Below, one piece after another: positions 44,495 to 53,108 of a stretch of 64,000 bases of DNA (within the stretch, counting starts at the first letter, position 1; the number at the start of each line of letters is the position of its first letter). Below the pieces are notes generated by a model. That model did not search any database, was not told the DNA's origin, and worked only from the letters and a program-made list of their open reading frames with translations. The stretch covers positions 89,077-153,076 of the forward strand of contig NZ_FZNQ01000007.1 of assembly GCF_900188065.1 (NCBI RefSeq), read 5' to 3'. Origin of the DNA: Halorubrum vacuolatum. GTDB lineage: Archaea; Halobacteriota; Halobacteria; Halobacteriales; Haloferacaceae. Position numbers and translations under genes: made by a program.

Positions 44495-45337
44495 ATGAAT
44501 GGGTCCGATCGCGCGGTCGACGAGGCGGAACGGGGCCTCCACCGGTCCACCACGGCCGCCGATTTTTATACCCGCTACGCGGCGCTCTACGATCGCCTCG
44601 CGAGCGACGCGCCGTTCGTGATGGACCTGCGCGAACGGATCGTCGACGCGCTCGATCCCGCTCGCGGCGACGTCGTCGTCGAGATGGGCTGTGGGACGGG
44701 CGCGAACTTCCCCGTGCTTCGCGATCGGGTCGGTCCCGAGGGGACCGTCGTCGGCCTCGACTTCTCGGCGGGCGTGCTCCGCCGCGCCCGCGATCGGATC
44801 GAACGCGCGGGGTGGGAGAACGTCCACGTCGCCCGCGCGGACGCCACGGCCCCGCCGGTCGCCCCCGCCGACCTCCCGCGTGCGGTCACCCCCGCCGGGG
44901 CGGTCGATGGGGTCCTCTCGACGTTCCTTTCCGGGATGCTCGATGACCCCGCGCGCGCCATCGACGGCTGGTGCCGGCTCCTCGAACCGCTCAACCGATC
45001 GGGATCGACGTCCCCCGGACATCAGTCGGGATCGACGCCCCCCGGACACCAGTCGGGATCGGCGCCTCCCGGACGGATCTGTGTCGCCGGCTTCGCCCGA
45101 AGCACCCATCCCGTTGGCCGGTGGTTGAACCCCGTCTTCGCCGGGGCGGTTCGACTGAGCACCCCGCCGGGCCGCGGTCGCCCCAAACCGCCCGTCGCGC
45201 TCCTCGATGCGCGGACGCTCGCCGCACACCGCCGCGTTCACGAACGCTGTTCGGACGTACACACCGAGCGGACGCTCGTGGGGTTCGCGCGGATCACGGC
45301 CGGGTCCGTCGATCCCGGGGCCTCGAGCGAGCGATAA
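44495..45337 (+). CDS. Class I SAM-dependent methyltransferase with internal repeat
   Basis: The 280-residue protein has a methyltransferase fold: FYTRYAALYDRLASD, motif I VVVEMGCGTGANFPVL (60-75), the acidic end of strand two in VVGLDFSAGVLRRA, and HVARADATAPP. It resembles UbiE-like enzymes; the substrate is unknown. Between strand five and the C-terminal part lies an insertion (about 169-195) with the 9-residue repeat SGSTSPGHQ in three degenerate copies, encoded by a 27-base tandem repeat. The last third (PVFAGAVRLSTPPGRGRPKPP) is basic and may bind a lipid or nucleic acid. TATA-like ggtatttaggg precedes it by about 25 bases. Confidence 0.85.
   Translation: MNGSDRAVDEAERGLHRSTTAADFYTRYAALYDRLASDAPFVMDLRERIVDALDPARGDVVVEMGCGTGANFPVLRDRVGPEGTVVGLDFSAGVLRRARDRIERAGWENVHVARADATAPPVAPADLPRAVTPAGAVDGVLSTFLSGMLDDPARAIDGWCRLLEPLNRSGSTSPGHQSGSTPPGHQSGSAPPGRICVAGFARSTHPVGRWLNPVFAGAVRLSTPPGRGRPKPPVALLDARTLAAHRRVHERCSDVHTERTLVGFARITAGSVDPGASSER
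44999..45075. repeat. 27-base tandem repeat in the methyltransferase gene
   Basis: Units start at 44999, 45026 and 45053 with TCGGGATCGACG (the third copy has one change) and end in CCCGGACATCAG or a close variant. The third is partial. The unit length is a multiple of three and codes for the SGSTSPGHQ peptide, so it inserts flexible polar residues without breaking the frame. Confidence 0.88.
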
Positions 45338-45419
45338 TTCCGTCGCCTCCCGACGGCGTTCGACCGCATCTCGACGAGCAATCCGCTTATTAGCCCCGCC
45401 GACCGAGGTTCGAGCGATT

Positions 45420-45824
45420 ATGCGTCGTCGTGGACTGCTCGTCGGCACGGCCGTCGTCGTCGCGAGTGCGCTCGCCGGCTGTACCGACCCGATCGACGAC
45501 GCCGACGACGGGACCGACGAGGAGGAGGAGGATCCGCCCGCCCGGGTCGTCGAGAGCGAACTCGTCCGCGAGGACGAGAGCACGGACGAGGAGACCGTCA
45601 GGGTCGAGGGCGTTATCGAGCGTACCCGCGAGGAGGAACTCACCTACCTCGAGGTTCGTGCGGAGTTCTACGACGAGGCGGGCGACGTGCGGGATACGAC
45701 GGTCGAACAGGTCGACGCCGTCGAGGAGAACGATCGCTGGGAATTCACGGTCGAATTTCCGGGAATCGGCGAAGCCGCCGCGGCGATCGTCGACCACGAC
45801 GTCGAGGTCGCGGACTACCGCTGA
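45420..45824 (+). CDS. Lipoprotein with FxLYD-like domain
   Basis: The 134-residue protein begins MRRRGLLVGTAVVVASALAGC, a signal peptide with lipobox LAGC (about 18-21), so it should be a lipid-anchored surface protein. An acidic spacer (DDADDGTDEEEEDPP) follows, then a beta domain: VESELVREDES, VRVEGVIERTREEELTYLEVRAEFYD (in part) and FTVEFPGIGEAAAAIVDHDVEV. The pattern matches FxLYD domains found in many haloarchaeal lipoproteins. A TATA-like cgcttattag (about 45384-45393) precedes the ATG by about 28 bases. Function unknown. An 18-base repeat covers its stop. Confidence 0.8.
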   Translation: MRRRGLLVGTAVVVASALAGCTDPIDDADDGTDEEEEDPPARVVESELVREDESTDEETVRVEGVIERTREEELTYLEVRAEFYDEAGDVRDTTVEQVDAVEENDRWEFTVEFPGIGEAAAAIVDHDVEVADYR

Positions 45825-45856
45825 GATGCCTTTCACGCCTGAGATGTCTTTCACGC
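45821..45856. repeat. 18-base tandem repeat across the lipoprotein stop
   Basis: CTGAGATGCCTTTCACGC (45821-45838) is repeated as CTGAGATGTCTTTCACGC (45839-45856), with one mismatch and a short partial third copy. The first copy contains the TGA stop (45822-45824). Confidence 0.85.
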
Positions 45857-45908
45857 TGTACTCCCCCGCGTGTCCGCGCATTCGTCCCCCGGCGTCCGGG
45901 GTGACACC

Positions 45909-47669
45909 GTGAGCGACCCGCCCGCGGGCGAGGACCGTACGGGCGGAAACGACGGGGACGGGCCGGATGAGCGCGACACGGTACGTGCGGACGGGCCGAG
46001 CGACGGCACCCCGGCCCGGGACGACCCCGCCGCGGCCGATGGCGGCGGGAATCCGGAACTCGATCATCCATCGATGACGGAACCCGAGTCCGCCCTTCCC
46101 GACGACGTCCCGACGACGGGGGACCTCGGCGCGGAGGGACGGACCGAGTCGCTCGACCCGAGCGCCGAGGAGACGATGGCCTCCCAGAGCGGGATCACCT
46201 TCGGCGGCTCGCTCATCAGCAAGGCGTTCGGCTTCCTCATCGTCGCGCTCATCACCCGACTCGTGAGTCCCGGCGTCTACGGCCTCTTCGTGCTCGCGAC
46301 GGCGGTGTTACACCTCATGCAGATCTTCGCCAGCGCCGGCTTACACCGCGCGATCGACTACTTCGTGCCACAGTACCTCGATGCCGACGAGCCGGGGAAG
46401 GCACGGGCGGTCACCCTGCAGGTGTTCGGGCTGCTGCTCGTCACCTCCGGCACCACGGCACTTGCCCTCTACCTCTCGGCCGACCGCCTCGCGCTCTTCT
46501 TCGGCGAGCCCGGGCTGGCGACGGCGCTCCGGTACCTCGCGCTCGCGTTACCGCTGCTCGCCATGTTCAACGGGCTCATGGCGTCATACAGCGGGCTCAA
46601 GCGGCTCAAATACCGCGTCTACGTCCGCGATGTGACCCGACCGACCGTTCGGCTGTTCGCCACGGCCGGGCTCCTCGTCGCCACGGGGCTCGGGCTGCTC
46701 GGCGTCATCGGGGGCTACCTCGTCGGGTTGGTGATCGCCATCTCGCTCGGCGGGGTCATCCTCCTGCGACAGGAGGCGCTTCGCGGCGGACAGCTCTCGT
46801 TGACGCCGTTCCGCGAGATCCTCTGGTACGGGCTGCCGCTCGCGCTCGCGGGCGTCATCTTCGTCGTCATGGGGCAGGTCGACAACCTGATCGTCGGCTT
46901 CTTCCTCGAATCGGACGACGTCGGGATCTATCGAGTCGGCTACATGCTTGCGGGCAACCTGCTCATCTTCTTCTCGTCGCTCGCGCCGATCTTCAAGCCG
47001 CTCATCGCCGAGGAGCGCAAGAACGGCGATGCCGTCGCCCAGCGCTATCGGACGGCGACCCGGTGGGTCCTCGGGCTCTCGCTCCCGGTGGCGGCCATCC
47101 TCGTGCTCGGCGCGGAGGTCTACCTCTCCATCGTCTTCACCCCGCAGTACACGGTCGCAAGCGGGGTCGTGCTCGCCCTCGTCGTCGGCTACATCGCGAG
47201 TATCCTCGGTGGCGGGCCCGATGGGGCGCTGTTACAGGGGCTCGGCTACTCCCGCCTCGTGTTCCTCAACTCGGCGATCCTGCTCGCCGGAAACGTCTTT
47301 TTCACGGCGCTTTTGGTGCCGCAGTACGGCATCCTCGGGGCCGGCCTCGGGACGATGGCCGCGCTCACGCTTTCGGGTGCGGCGGCGCTGATGGAGGTGT
47401 ACTACTACCGACGGATCCATCCCTTCTCGTGGGCGCTCGGCCGCGTCGTTCTCGCGTGGCTGCCGGCGCTTGCCGCGGGCTGGCTCGTCGTGGCGATCGT
47501 TCCCGACCAGCTCCTCATCGCGGTCGTCCTCCCGGTCGTCGTGCTCGGGGTGTACGTCGCCGCCGGCCGCGCGGTCGGGGCCGTCACGCCCGAGGACGTC
47601 CGGATCGCCGAGGCGGTCGCCCCCGACGGCATCGCCGACCGGATCCGTCGGGCGGCCGACGAAGAGTGA
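45909..47669 (+). CDS. Flippase of the polysaccharide transport (MATE-like) superfamily
   Basis: The protein (586 residues from GTG 45909) has an acidic low-complexity tail of about 90 residues, then 12-14 hydrophobic segments beginning SGITFGGSLISKAFGFLIVALITRLVSP (in part, about 95-122). It resembles O-antigen/lipid-linked oligosaccharide flippases of the RfbX/MATE-like group, with GVYGLFVLATAVLHLMQIF and the central VMGQVDNLIVGFFL. It would move lipid-linked glycans across the membrane. Other possible starts are GTG 45870 and ATG 46074; the acidic tail makes the choice uncertain. No glycosyltransferase is adjacent. Confidence 0.85.
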   Translation: MSDPPAGEDRTGGNDGDGPDERDTVRADGPSDGTPARDDPAAADGGGNPELDHPSMTEPESALPDDVPTTGDLGAEGRTESLDPSAEETMASQSGITFGGSLISKAFGFLIVALITRLVSPGVYGLFVLATAVLHLMQIFASAGLHRAIDYFVPQYLDADEPGKARAVTLQVFGLLLVTSGTTALALYLSADRLALFFGEPGLATALRYLALALPLLAMFNGLMASYSGLKRLKYRVYVRDVTRPTVRLFATAGLLVATGLGLLGVIGGYLVGLVIAISLGGVILLRQEALRGGQLSLTPFREILWYGLPLALAGVIFVVMGQVDNLIVGFFLESDDVGIYRVGYMLAGNLLIFFSSLAPIFKPLIAEERKNGDAVAQRYRTATRWVLGLSLPVAAILVLGAEVYLSIVFTPQYTVASGVVLALVVGYIASILGGGPDGALLQGLGYSRLVFLNSAILLAGNVFFTALLVPQYGILGAGLGTMAALTLSGAAALMEVYYYRRIHPFSWALGRVVLAWLPALAAGWLVVAIVPDQLLIAVVLPVVVLGVYVAAGRAVGAVTPEDVRIAEAVAPDGIADRIRRAADEE

Positions 47670-47736
47670 TGGGTGGTTCGGTTGACGAATCGAAACCGCA
47701 GGTGGTATGTTGCTCAACGCGCTCAGTCAGGGCACG

Positions 47737-48513
47737 ATGACTCGGGTGAGCGTTATCGGCTGCGGGAACATGGGCGGTGCCCTCATACGGGGGCTTCGAT
47801 CGGTCGATGGATATCACGTGACGGCGATCGACCTCGATCCGGCCGCCCTCGTCGCCGTGGAGTCGTTCGCTGAGGAGACGACGGACGACGCCTCCGCGGC
47901 TCGCGAGGCGGACATCGTCGTGATCGCGGTCAAACCGTCGATCGTGGAGTCCGTCCTCGCCGACCTCGACCTCCGGGCCGATCAGACGCTCGTCACGTTC
48001 GCGGCAGGGGTCTCACGGGGGTTCGTCGCCGCGCGAACCGACGCCAGCGTCGTCAGGGTGATGCCCAACCTCGCGGCCGAGACTGGCAACATGGCCGCGG
48101 CGGTGACCGAGGAGGGCCTCACCGACGAGGTCCGCGACCTCCTCGGGGCAGTTGGCGAGTACGCCGAGGTCGACGAGTCGCTGATGGACATCGCCACGGC
48201 GGTCAACGGAAGCGGGCCGGCGTTCGCGTTCTACCTCATCGACGCGATGAAGACCGCCGGGATCGACGGCGGCCTGGAGCCCGAGCAGGCCGAGCGGCTC
48301 GCCGCCCAGACGTTCAAGGGGGCAGCCGAGACGGTGCTCCGTGACGACCGAACCGTCGACGAGCTGATCGACGCGGTCTGCTCGCCGAAGGGGACGACGA
48401 TCGAGGGGATGAAGGCGCTTCGCGAGAGCGACGCCGACGACGGCGTGGTCGAGGCGGTCGTCGCGGCCGAGCGCCGGTCACGGGAGCTGGCGGAGGCGTT
48501 CACGGATGAGTGA
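47737..48513 (+). CDS. proC: Pyrroline-5-carboxylate reductase
   Basis: The 258-residue enzyme reduces pyrroline-5-carboxylate to proline. It starts [20 protein letters not shown], with the NAD(P)-binding G-x-G-x-x-G, then [10 protein letters not shown], the [14 protein letters not shown] segment and the ProC signature [14 protein letters not shown] followed by [13 protein letters not shown]. The ATG at 47737 is preferred to 47707, which would add ten residues before the Rossmann strand. It overlaps proB by eight bases; proC-proB-proA form an operon for proline synthesis, useful also as a compatible-solute precursor pathway. Confidence 0.95.
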   Translation: MTRVSVIGCGNMGGALIRGLRSVDGYHVTAIDLDPAALVAVESFAEETTDDASAAREADIVVIAVKPSIVESVLADLDLRADQTLVTFAAGVSRGFVAARTDASVVRVMPNLAAETGNMAAAVTEEGLTDEVRDLLGAVGEYAEVDESLMDIATAVNGSGPAFAFYLIDAMKTAGIDGGLEPEQAERLAAQTFKGAAETVLRDDRTVDELIDAVCSPKGTTIEGMKALRESDADDGVVEAVVAAERRSRELAEAFTDE

Positions 48514-49441
48514 CGTGGACGCCCTCATCGGGGGCGTCGACCCCGAGATCGCCAAGTCGGTCCGCGAGCGTGCGGCCGCCGCCGAACGCGTGCTCGTCAA
48601 GGCGGGGACGAACTCGCTGACCGACGAGGACTCCCGGCTCGACCGGGTGAAACTGGACAAACTCGTCGCCGACGTGATGGACCTCCGCGAGCGTGGGAAG
48701 GAGGTCGTGCTCGTCTCTTCGGGTGCGGTCGGTGCCGGGATCGGCCGGCTCGACCGGATGAACGGGGTGAAAGCCGGCACGCGTGAGGAGGTTATCGGGG
48801 CCGACGGTGCGGCGGACTCCGACTCGCACCGGCGCGACACCGACGCCGAGCCGATCGCACAGAGCCAGGCGCTCTCGACGGTCGGACAGAGCCACCTGAT
48901 GCGTCATTACACCCAGAGCTTCGAGCGGTTCGATCAGACGGTCGCACAGATCCTGCTCACCGGACAGGACCTCGATACGCCCGAGCGGTTTCGGAACTTC
49001 CAGAACACGATCGAGACGCTGCTCGCGTGGGACGTCGTGCCGATCATCAACGAGAACGACGCGGTCGCCGTCGATGAGCTCCAGATCGGCGACAACGACA
49101 TGCTGTCGGCGTCGATCGCGACGGGGATCGGCGTCGACCTGCTGGTGACGTTGACGGACGTCGACGGCGTCTACACGGGGAACCCGAAATACGACCCGGA
49201 CGCGACGCTCATCGAGGCGGTCGGGGACAACTACGATGCGGTCCAGCGGCTCATCGACGAGAGCGCGACGGACGCCTTCGGCGGGATCCGCACCAAGGTC
49301 GAAGGGGCACACGACGTCAGCGTCCACGGCATTCCGGCGGTCATTGCGGGCTCCGGGACGTCAAATGTGCTCGAACGGATCGCAACGGCCAAGCCGACGG
49401 GGACGCTTTTCGTCCCAACGAGCGAGGAGACCGATGACTGA
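48506..49441 (+). CDS. proB: Glutamate 5-kinase
   Basis: The 311-residue amino-acid kinase phosphorylates glutamate. It contains [18 protein letters not shown] (about 28-45), [16 protein letters not shown] (about 67-82), [22 protein letters not shown] (about 179-200) and [16 protein letters not shown] (about 213-228). A C-terminal PUA domain of bacterial ProB is absent, which suits the short archaeal form. It overlaps proC upstream and proA downstream by eight bases each, so translation is coupled. Confidence 0.94.
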   Translation: MSDVDALIGGVDPEIAKSVRERAAAAERVLVKAGTNSLTDEDSRLDRVKLDKLVADVMDLRERGKEVVLVSSGAVGAGIGRLDRMNGVKAGTREEVIGADGAADSDSHRRDTDAEPIAQSQALSTVGQSHLMRHYTQSFERFDQTVAQILLTGQDLDTPERFRNFQNTIETLLAWDVVPIINENDAVAVDELQIGDNDMLSASIATGIGVDLLVTLTDVDGVYTGNPKYDPDATLIEAVGDNYDAVQRLIDESATDAFGGIRTKVEGAHDVSVHGIPAVIAGSGTSNVLERIATAKPTGTLFVPTSEETDD

Positions 49442-50804
49442 ATCCGATGCACCCACCGACGGCGTCGCGATCGCACGCGACACGGACGAACAGGTCTCGA
49501 CCGCGGCGGACGCTGCGCTCCGGCTCGCCAACGTCGACGAGACGACGCGCAACGAGGCGCTGTATGCCATCGCGGAGACGCTTCGCGAGCACGAGGCTGA
49601 CATCCTTGAGGCCAACGCGAAGGACGTCGCCGAGGCGGAGGCGATGCTCGAACGCGGCGAGTACAGCGAGGCGCTCGTCGATCGATTGAAACTCGACGCC
49701 ACGAAAGTCGAGTCGATCGCGGAGATGGTCGAGTCCGTCGCCGAACTCGACGATCCGCTCGGCGCGACTCAGGAGGCGCGCGAGCTGGACGAGGGGTTGG
49801 AACTCTACCGCGTCGCCGTCCCCATCGGCGTCGTCGCGACCGTGTTCGAGTCGCGGCCGGACGCGCTCGTCCAGATCGCGGCGCTCGCGCTCAAATCGGG
49901 CAACGCGGTCGTATTAAAGGGCGGCAGCGAAGCGCAGGAATCGAACCGCCTGCTTTACGACCTCATCCGCGAGGCGACCGCCGACTTTTCAACCCCGGAC
50001 GGCTGGGCACAGCTGATCGAGGCACACGAGGCGGTCGACCGGCTGTTGGAACGCGACGACGAGGTCGACCTCGTGATGCCGCGGGGCTCCTCGGAGTTCG
50101 TCTCGTACATTCAGGACAACACCCAGATCCCGGTGTTGGGCCACACCGAGGGGGTCTGTCACGTCTACGTCGACGAGGACGCCGATCTCGACGAGGCCGT
50201 CGACGTCGCCTACGACGCGAAGGTGCAGTACCCTGCGGTGTGTAACGCGGTCGAGACGCTGCTCGTCCACGAGGCGGTCGCCGACTCGTTCCTCCCGCCG
50301 ATGGTCGAGCAATATGAGGACGCGGGCGTCGAACTCCGTGGCGACGAGCGGGTTCGCGAGGTCGTCGATATCGACCCCGCGACCGAGGACGACTGGACGA
50401 CGGAGTACGGCGACCTCGAACTCTCCATCGCCGTGGTTGACGACGTATTCGCCGCGATCGACCACATCAACACGAACAGCTCGAAACACACGGACTCGAT
50501 CCTCACTGAGGATCGCGAGACAGCGGAGACGTTCATGACGGGCGTCGACTCCGCGAGCGTCTTCCACAACGCCTCGACGCGCTTTGCGGACGGCTACCGC
50601 TACGGACTCGGCGCGGAGGTCGGCATCTCGACCGGCAAGATCCACGCCCGCGGGCCCGTCGGGCTCGCCGGGCTCACGACCTATAAATACTATCTGGAGG
50701 GCGACGGCCACCTCGTCGCGACCTACGCGGGCGAGGACGCGAAGCCGTACACCCATCGGGCGTTGGACGCGTCGTGGTCGCCGGGTCGGCGGTCGATCGA
50801 CTGA
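49434..50804 (+). CDS. proA: Glutamate-5-semialdehyde dehydrogenase (gamma-glutamyl phosphate reductase)
   Basis: The 456-residue enzyme of the aldehyde dehydrogenase fold reduces gamma-glutamyl phosphate. Landmarks are [20 protein letters not shown] (about 126-145), [15 protein letters not shown] (about 150-164), [15 protein letters not shown] and the catalytic cysteine in [14 protein letters not shown] (Cys about 269). [17 protein letters not shown] and [25 protein letters not shown] (in part) close the core. It completes the proline operon; the ATG at 49434 lies inside the proB stop region. Confidence 0.95.
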   Translation: MTESDAPTDGVAIARDTDEQVSTAADAALRLANVDETTRNEALYAIAETLREHEADILEANAKDVAEAEAMLERGEYSEALVDRLKLDATKVESIAEMVESVAELDDPLGATQEARELDEGLELYRVAVPIGVVATVFESRPDALVQIAALALKSGNAVVLKGGSEAQESNRLLYDLIREATADFSTPDGWAQLIEAHEAVDRLLERDDEVDLVMPRGSSEFVSYIQDNTQIPVLGHTEGVCHVYVDEDADLDEAVDVAYDAKVQYPAVCNAVETLLVHEAVADSFLPPMVEQYEDAGVELRGDERVREVVDIDPATEDDWTTEYGDLELSIAVVDDVFAAIDHINTNSSKHTDSILTEDRETAETFMTGVDSASVFHNASTRFADGYRYGLGAEVGISTGKIHARGPVGLAGLTTYKYYLEGDGHLVATYAGEDAKPYTHRALDASWSPGRRSID

Positions 50805-50827
50805 GCGGGCGGTCTCTTTATTACTCT

Positions 50828-51193
50828 CTAGTGGATCAATTCCACGCCCAGGTGTTTCTGCGTCAACCGGGGTTGCTTCGCGTTGCCCCGCGTTTCATAT
50901 CGGATGATTCCGTGCTCGGCGAGCAGCGCGAGGTCCCGGCTCACCTGCGCTTTGTCGCGTTCGAGTTCCCTACTGAGCGCCCTGACGGACGGTACGTCAG
51001 TTCGACCGAGCAATTCGATTATTTCTCGCCGCTTCGGGGTTACCACCTCATCCGCGGTCTCCCAGGTGATGATCTGCACCCCCTCCATCCCTCCACGCGC
51101 CAACGCTCGCGCCATCTCGGCCCGCCGTGTCGCTCGGTCATGCTCGGCATCGTGCTTGGAAGCGACAGGAGATTCCACGTCGGTGTCGGACAT
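50828..51193 (-). CDS. HVO_A0114-type putative DNA-binding protein
   Basis: The 121-residue protein has a polar N-terminus (MSDTDVESPVASKHDAE) and a central segment GVQIITWETADEVVTPKRREI. The helix-turn-helix spans VPSVRALSRELERDKAQVSRDLALLAEHG (in part, about 66-96), followed by the wing IIRYETRGNAKQPRLTQKHLG. This matches the haloarchaeal HVO_A0114 family of putative DNA-binding proteins, which often occur beside small toxin-like proteins. No partner toxin ORF follows; the gene stands alone, convergent with proA. A TATA box (ttatatcg on the minus strand, about 51227-51235) and an inverted repeat at 51207-51227 suggest autoregulation. Confidence 0.82.
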   Translation of the reverse strand: MSDTDVESPVASKHDAEHDRATRRAEMARALARGGMEGVQIITWETADEVVTPKRREIIELLGRTDVPSVRALSRELERDKAQVSRDLALLAEHGIIRYETRGNAKQPRLTQKHLGVELIH

Positions 51194-51206
51194 TGATATT
51201 CACTCA

Positions 51207-51227
51207 CGTTGTGTTACAAGCACAACG
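51207..51227. promoter_or_regulatory. Candidate operator of the DNA-binding protein gene
   Basis: CGTTGTG (51207-51213) and CACAACG (51221-51227) form a perfect seven-base inverted repeat with a seven-base spacer. The site abuts the TATA box of the gene starting at 51193 and lies over its expected transcription start, the classical place for an archaeal repressor. Confidence 0.6.
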
Positions 51228-51415
51228 ATATAAGTGTTGTTCGGTCGTGTCCGCGGTGAATCGTCTCCAGGTTTATGACTCAAAAGGGGTCAAACATCGC
51301 CTGAAGATGTCGGAACGTGCGCGCAGACAGCAGGGTGCCGCCGTTTATATATGTCTACACGTATGAGCAGGGACGTCACGTTCACGTATCTCTATGCCGT
51401 CGGCTCTGACCCCGA

Positions 51416-51652
51416 TCACTCCGCCAGCGTGTATGCTGTCCGCCATTCCGCCGCACGAGCCGTCGCCGTCTCGCGATCCGGATATCGTTCGCGCTCGTAG
51501 ACGCGGCCGTCGACGGCCTGTTCCATCACGTCGAGTCGGACGACGTACGCACCGTCACCGCGTTCGCGAACCCTGACGGTCGCGTAGCCGTCCGATCGCT
51601 GCCACTCCGTGATGGTGTCGTCCTCGCGCGACACCGTCCACTCCGTCTCCAT
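51416..51652 (-). CDS. Small haloarchaeal protein of unknown function
   Basis: A 78-residue protein starting METEWTVSREDDTITEW. It alternates charged strands (YATVRVRERGDGAYVVRLDVME, about 21-42) and ends in a helix (ETATARAAEWRTAYTLAE), the build of a small antiparallel-sheet protein. No cysteines or membrane segments. It lies 77 bases after the zinc-ribbon gene at 51730, on the same strand, and could be transcribed with it. I think it belongs to a DUF7543-like haloarchaeal family, but this is not certain. Confidence 0.68.
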   Translation of the reverse strand: METEWTVSREDDTITEWQRSDGYATVRVRERGDGAYVVRLDVMEQAVDGRVYERERYPDRETATARAAEWRTAYTLAE

Positions 51653-51729
51653 ACACACGTCCCGACGTGACGCGGGGATAAAACGCGCGGTCGCTCGTCG
51701 GCTCGCTGGCTTGTCGCCGTCGCGATCGA

Positions 51730-51867
51730 CTACCCGTCTTCCGGCCCGCCGCTGTACGCGCAAGCCGGACAGACCACGTAGCCGAGGGGGTCGTATGGAA
51801 CCGCCGTCGAGGGCGCTTTCATATCACAGCTCGGACAGTCGAACGTGGAGGATTCCTGGATCGCCAT
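51730..51867 (-). CDS. Zinc-ribbon micro-protein
   Basis: A 45-residue protein, MAIQESSTFDCPSCDMKAPS at the start, with CPSC (11-14) and CPAC (33-36), the spacing of a small treble-clef or zinc-ribbon knuckle pair. It ends YSGGPEDG. A TATA-like GTTACTAAG (about 51889-51897) lies 22-30 bases before the ATG at 51867. Haloarchaea encode many such single zinc-ribbon proteins; some are needed for biofilm or stress responses. The specific role is unknown. Confidence 0.7.
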   Translation of the reverse strand: MAIQESSTFDCPSCDMKAPSTAVPYDPLGYVVCPACAYSGGPEDG

Positions 51868-51962
51868 ACCTCACCATTCGGTGGATCCGACTTAGTAACG
51901 AGCCGCTTGATGGCCGGTTGAGCGACCCTACCTTATATACTCGGTCGGGACCGACTCCGTAC

Positions 51963-53072
51963 ATGGCCGAAGATATGTATTCTGAACGACGTATTCGGGC
52001 CGCCGATCGGCTCCACGCGATCGGTGCCGATGGGCTCATCTGTTTCCCGAGCCGGAACCTCCAGTATCTCACCGGGTTTTACGAGGAGCCCGGCGAGCGC
52101 CACCTCTTCCTCGTGCTCCCGGCCGATGGCGACCCCGCGCTGTTGGTCCCGGCGTTGTATGGGACGCAGATCCGCGAGGGGACGACCGTTGCCGAGATCA
52201 GGACGTGGGACGACGGCGAGGACCCCGTCGAGGCCGTCCGGGCCTTGCTGGCCGACCGCGACCTCCGCGATGGCCACCTGCTCGTCGACGACCGGATGTG
52301 GGCCCGGTTCACGCAGGACCTCCGGTCGGCCGCGCCGGCGGCGACGTGGGGGCTCGCGAGCGAGGCGCTCGTCGACCTCCGGATCCGCAAGGACGAGGCG
52401 GAGCTGGCGGCGCTACGGGAGGCGGCCGCCGTCGCCGACGCGGTCGTCGCCGACCTCCGAGAGGGTGCCCACGAACACGTCGGGAGCACCGAGCGCGGGC
52501 TCGCGACGTGGATCGGCGACCGGCTGGCGGCCCACGGCGGCTCCGGGGTCTCCTTCGAGACGGTCGTCGGCTCCGGCCCGAACGGCGCGAAGCCACACCA
52601 TCGAAGCGGGGATCGCGAGATACGCGAGGGCGACCCGGTCGTTCTCGATTTCGGCACCCGTGTCGACGGCTACCCCTCCGATCAGACCCGAACGCTCGTG
52701 CTCGCGGGCGACCCGCCCGAGGAATACCGGACGGTCCACGAGGTCGTCCGCGAGGCGCAGGCGGCCGCCGTCGACGCGATCGAGCCGGGGATCGAGGCCG
52801 GGGCGGTCGACCGGGTCGCCCGCGAGATCATTGAGGAGGCGGGCTACGGCGACGCGTTCGTCCACCGGACGGGTCACGGGGTCGGCCTCGACGTCCACGA
52901 GGAGCCCTACCTCGTCGCGGGCAACGACCGACCCCTGGAGCCGGGGATGGTCTGTTCGGTGGAGCCGGGGATCTACCTTCCCGGGCGATTCGGCTGTCGG
53001 ATCGAGGACCTCGTCGTCGTCACCGAAGACGGTGCCGAGCGGCTGAATCGGACGGATCGCGGCTGGCGCTGA
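51963..53072 (+). CDS. M24-family metallopeptidase (Xaa-Pro peptidase type)
   Basis: The 369-residue protein has a creatinase-like N-domain (residues 1-125; SRNLQYLTGFYEEPGERHLF) and a pita-bread catalytic domain. The five metal ligands are readable: two Asp in VLDFGTRVDGYPSDQTRT (about 227-244), His in HRTGHGVGLDVHEEPY (about 300-315), Glu in VEPGIYLPGRFG and Glu in CRIEDLVVVTEDG. It probably removes N-terminal residues before proline in peptides. The start ATG at 51963 follows a TATA box (CCTTATATAC, about 51930-51939) by about 25 bases. It is a single gene. Confidence 0.9.
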   Translation: MAEDMYSERRIRAADRLHAIGADGLICFPSRNLQYLTGFYEEPGERHLFLVLPADGDPALLVPALYGTQIREGTTVAEIRTWDDGEDPVEAVRALLADRDLRDGHLLVDDRMWARFTQDLRSAAPAATWGLASEALVDLRIRKDEAELAALREAAAVADAVVADLREGAHEHVGSTERGLATWIGDRLAAHGGSGVSFETVVGSGPNGAKPHHRSGDREIREGDPVVLDFGTRVDGYPSDQTRTLVLAGDPPEEYRTVHEVVREAQAAAVDAIEPGIEAGAVDRVAREIIEEAGYGDAFVHRTGHGVGLDVHEEPYLVAGNDRPLEPGMVCSVEPGIYLPGRFGCRIEDLVVVTEDGAERLNRTDRGWR

Positions 53073-53108
53073 CGACGGTGCGGGTGGTGGGTGTGCAACC
53101 CACTCGAC

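Noticed and set aside
51364..51501. Plus-strand ORF MSRDVTFTYLYAVG... after a TATA box at about 51343-51352
   Set aside because: The ATG is only about 15 bases from the TATA box, and the frame runs antisense through the small gene at 51416-51652, which has the better coding character.
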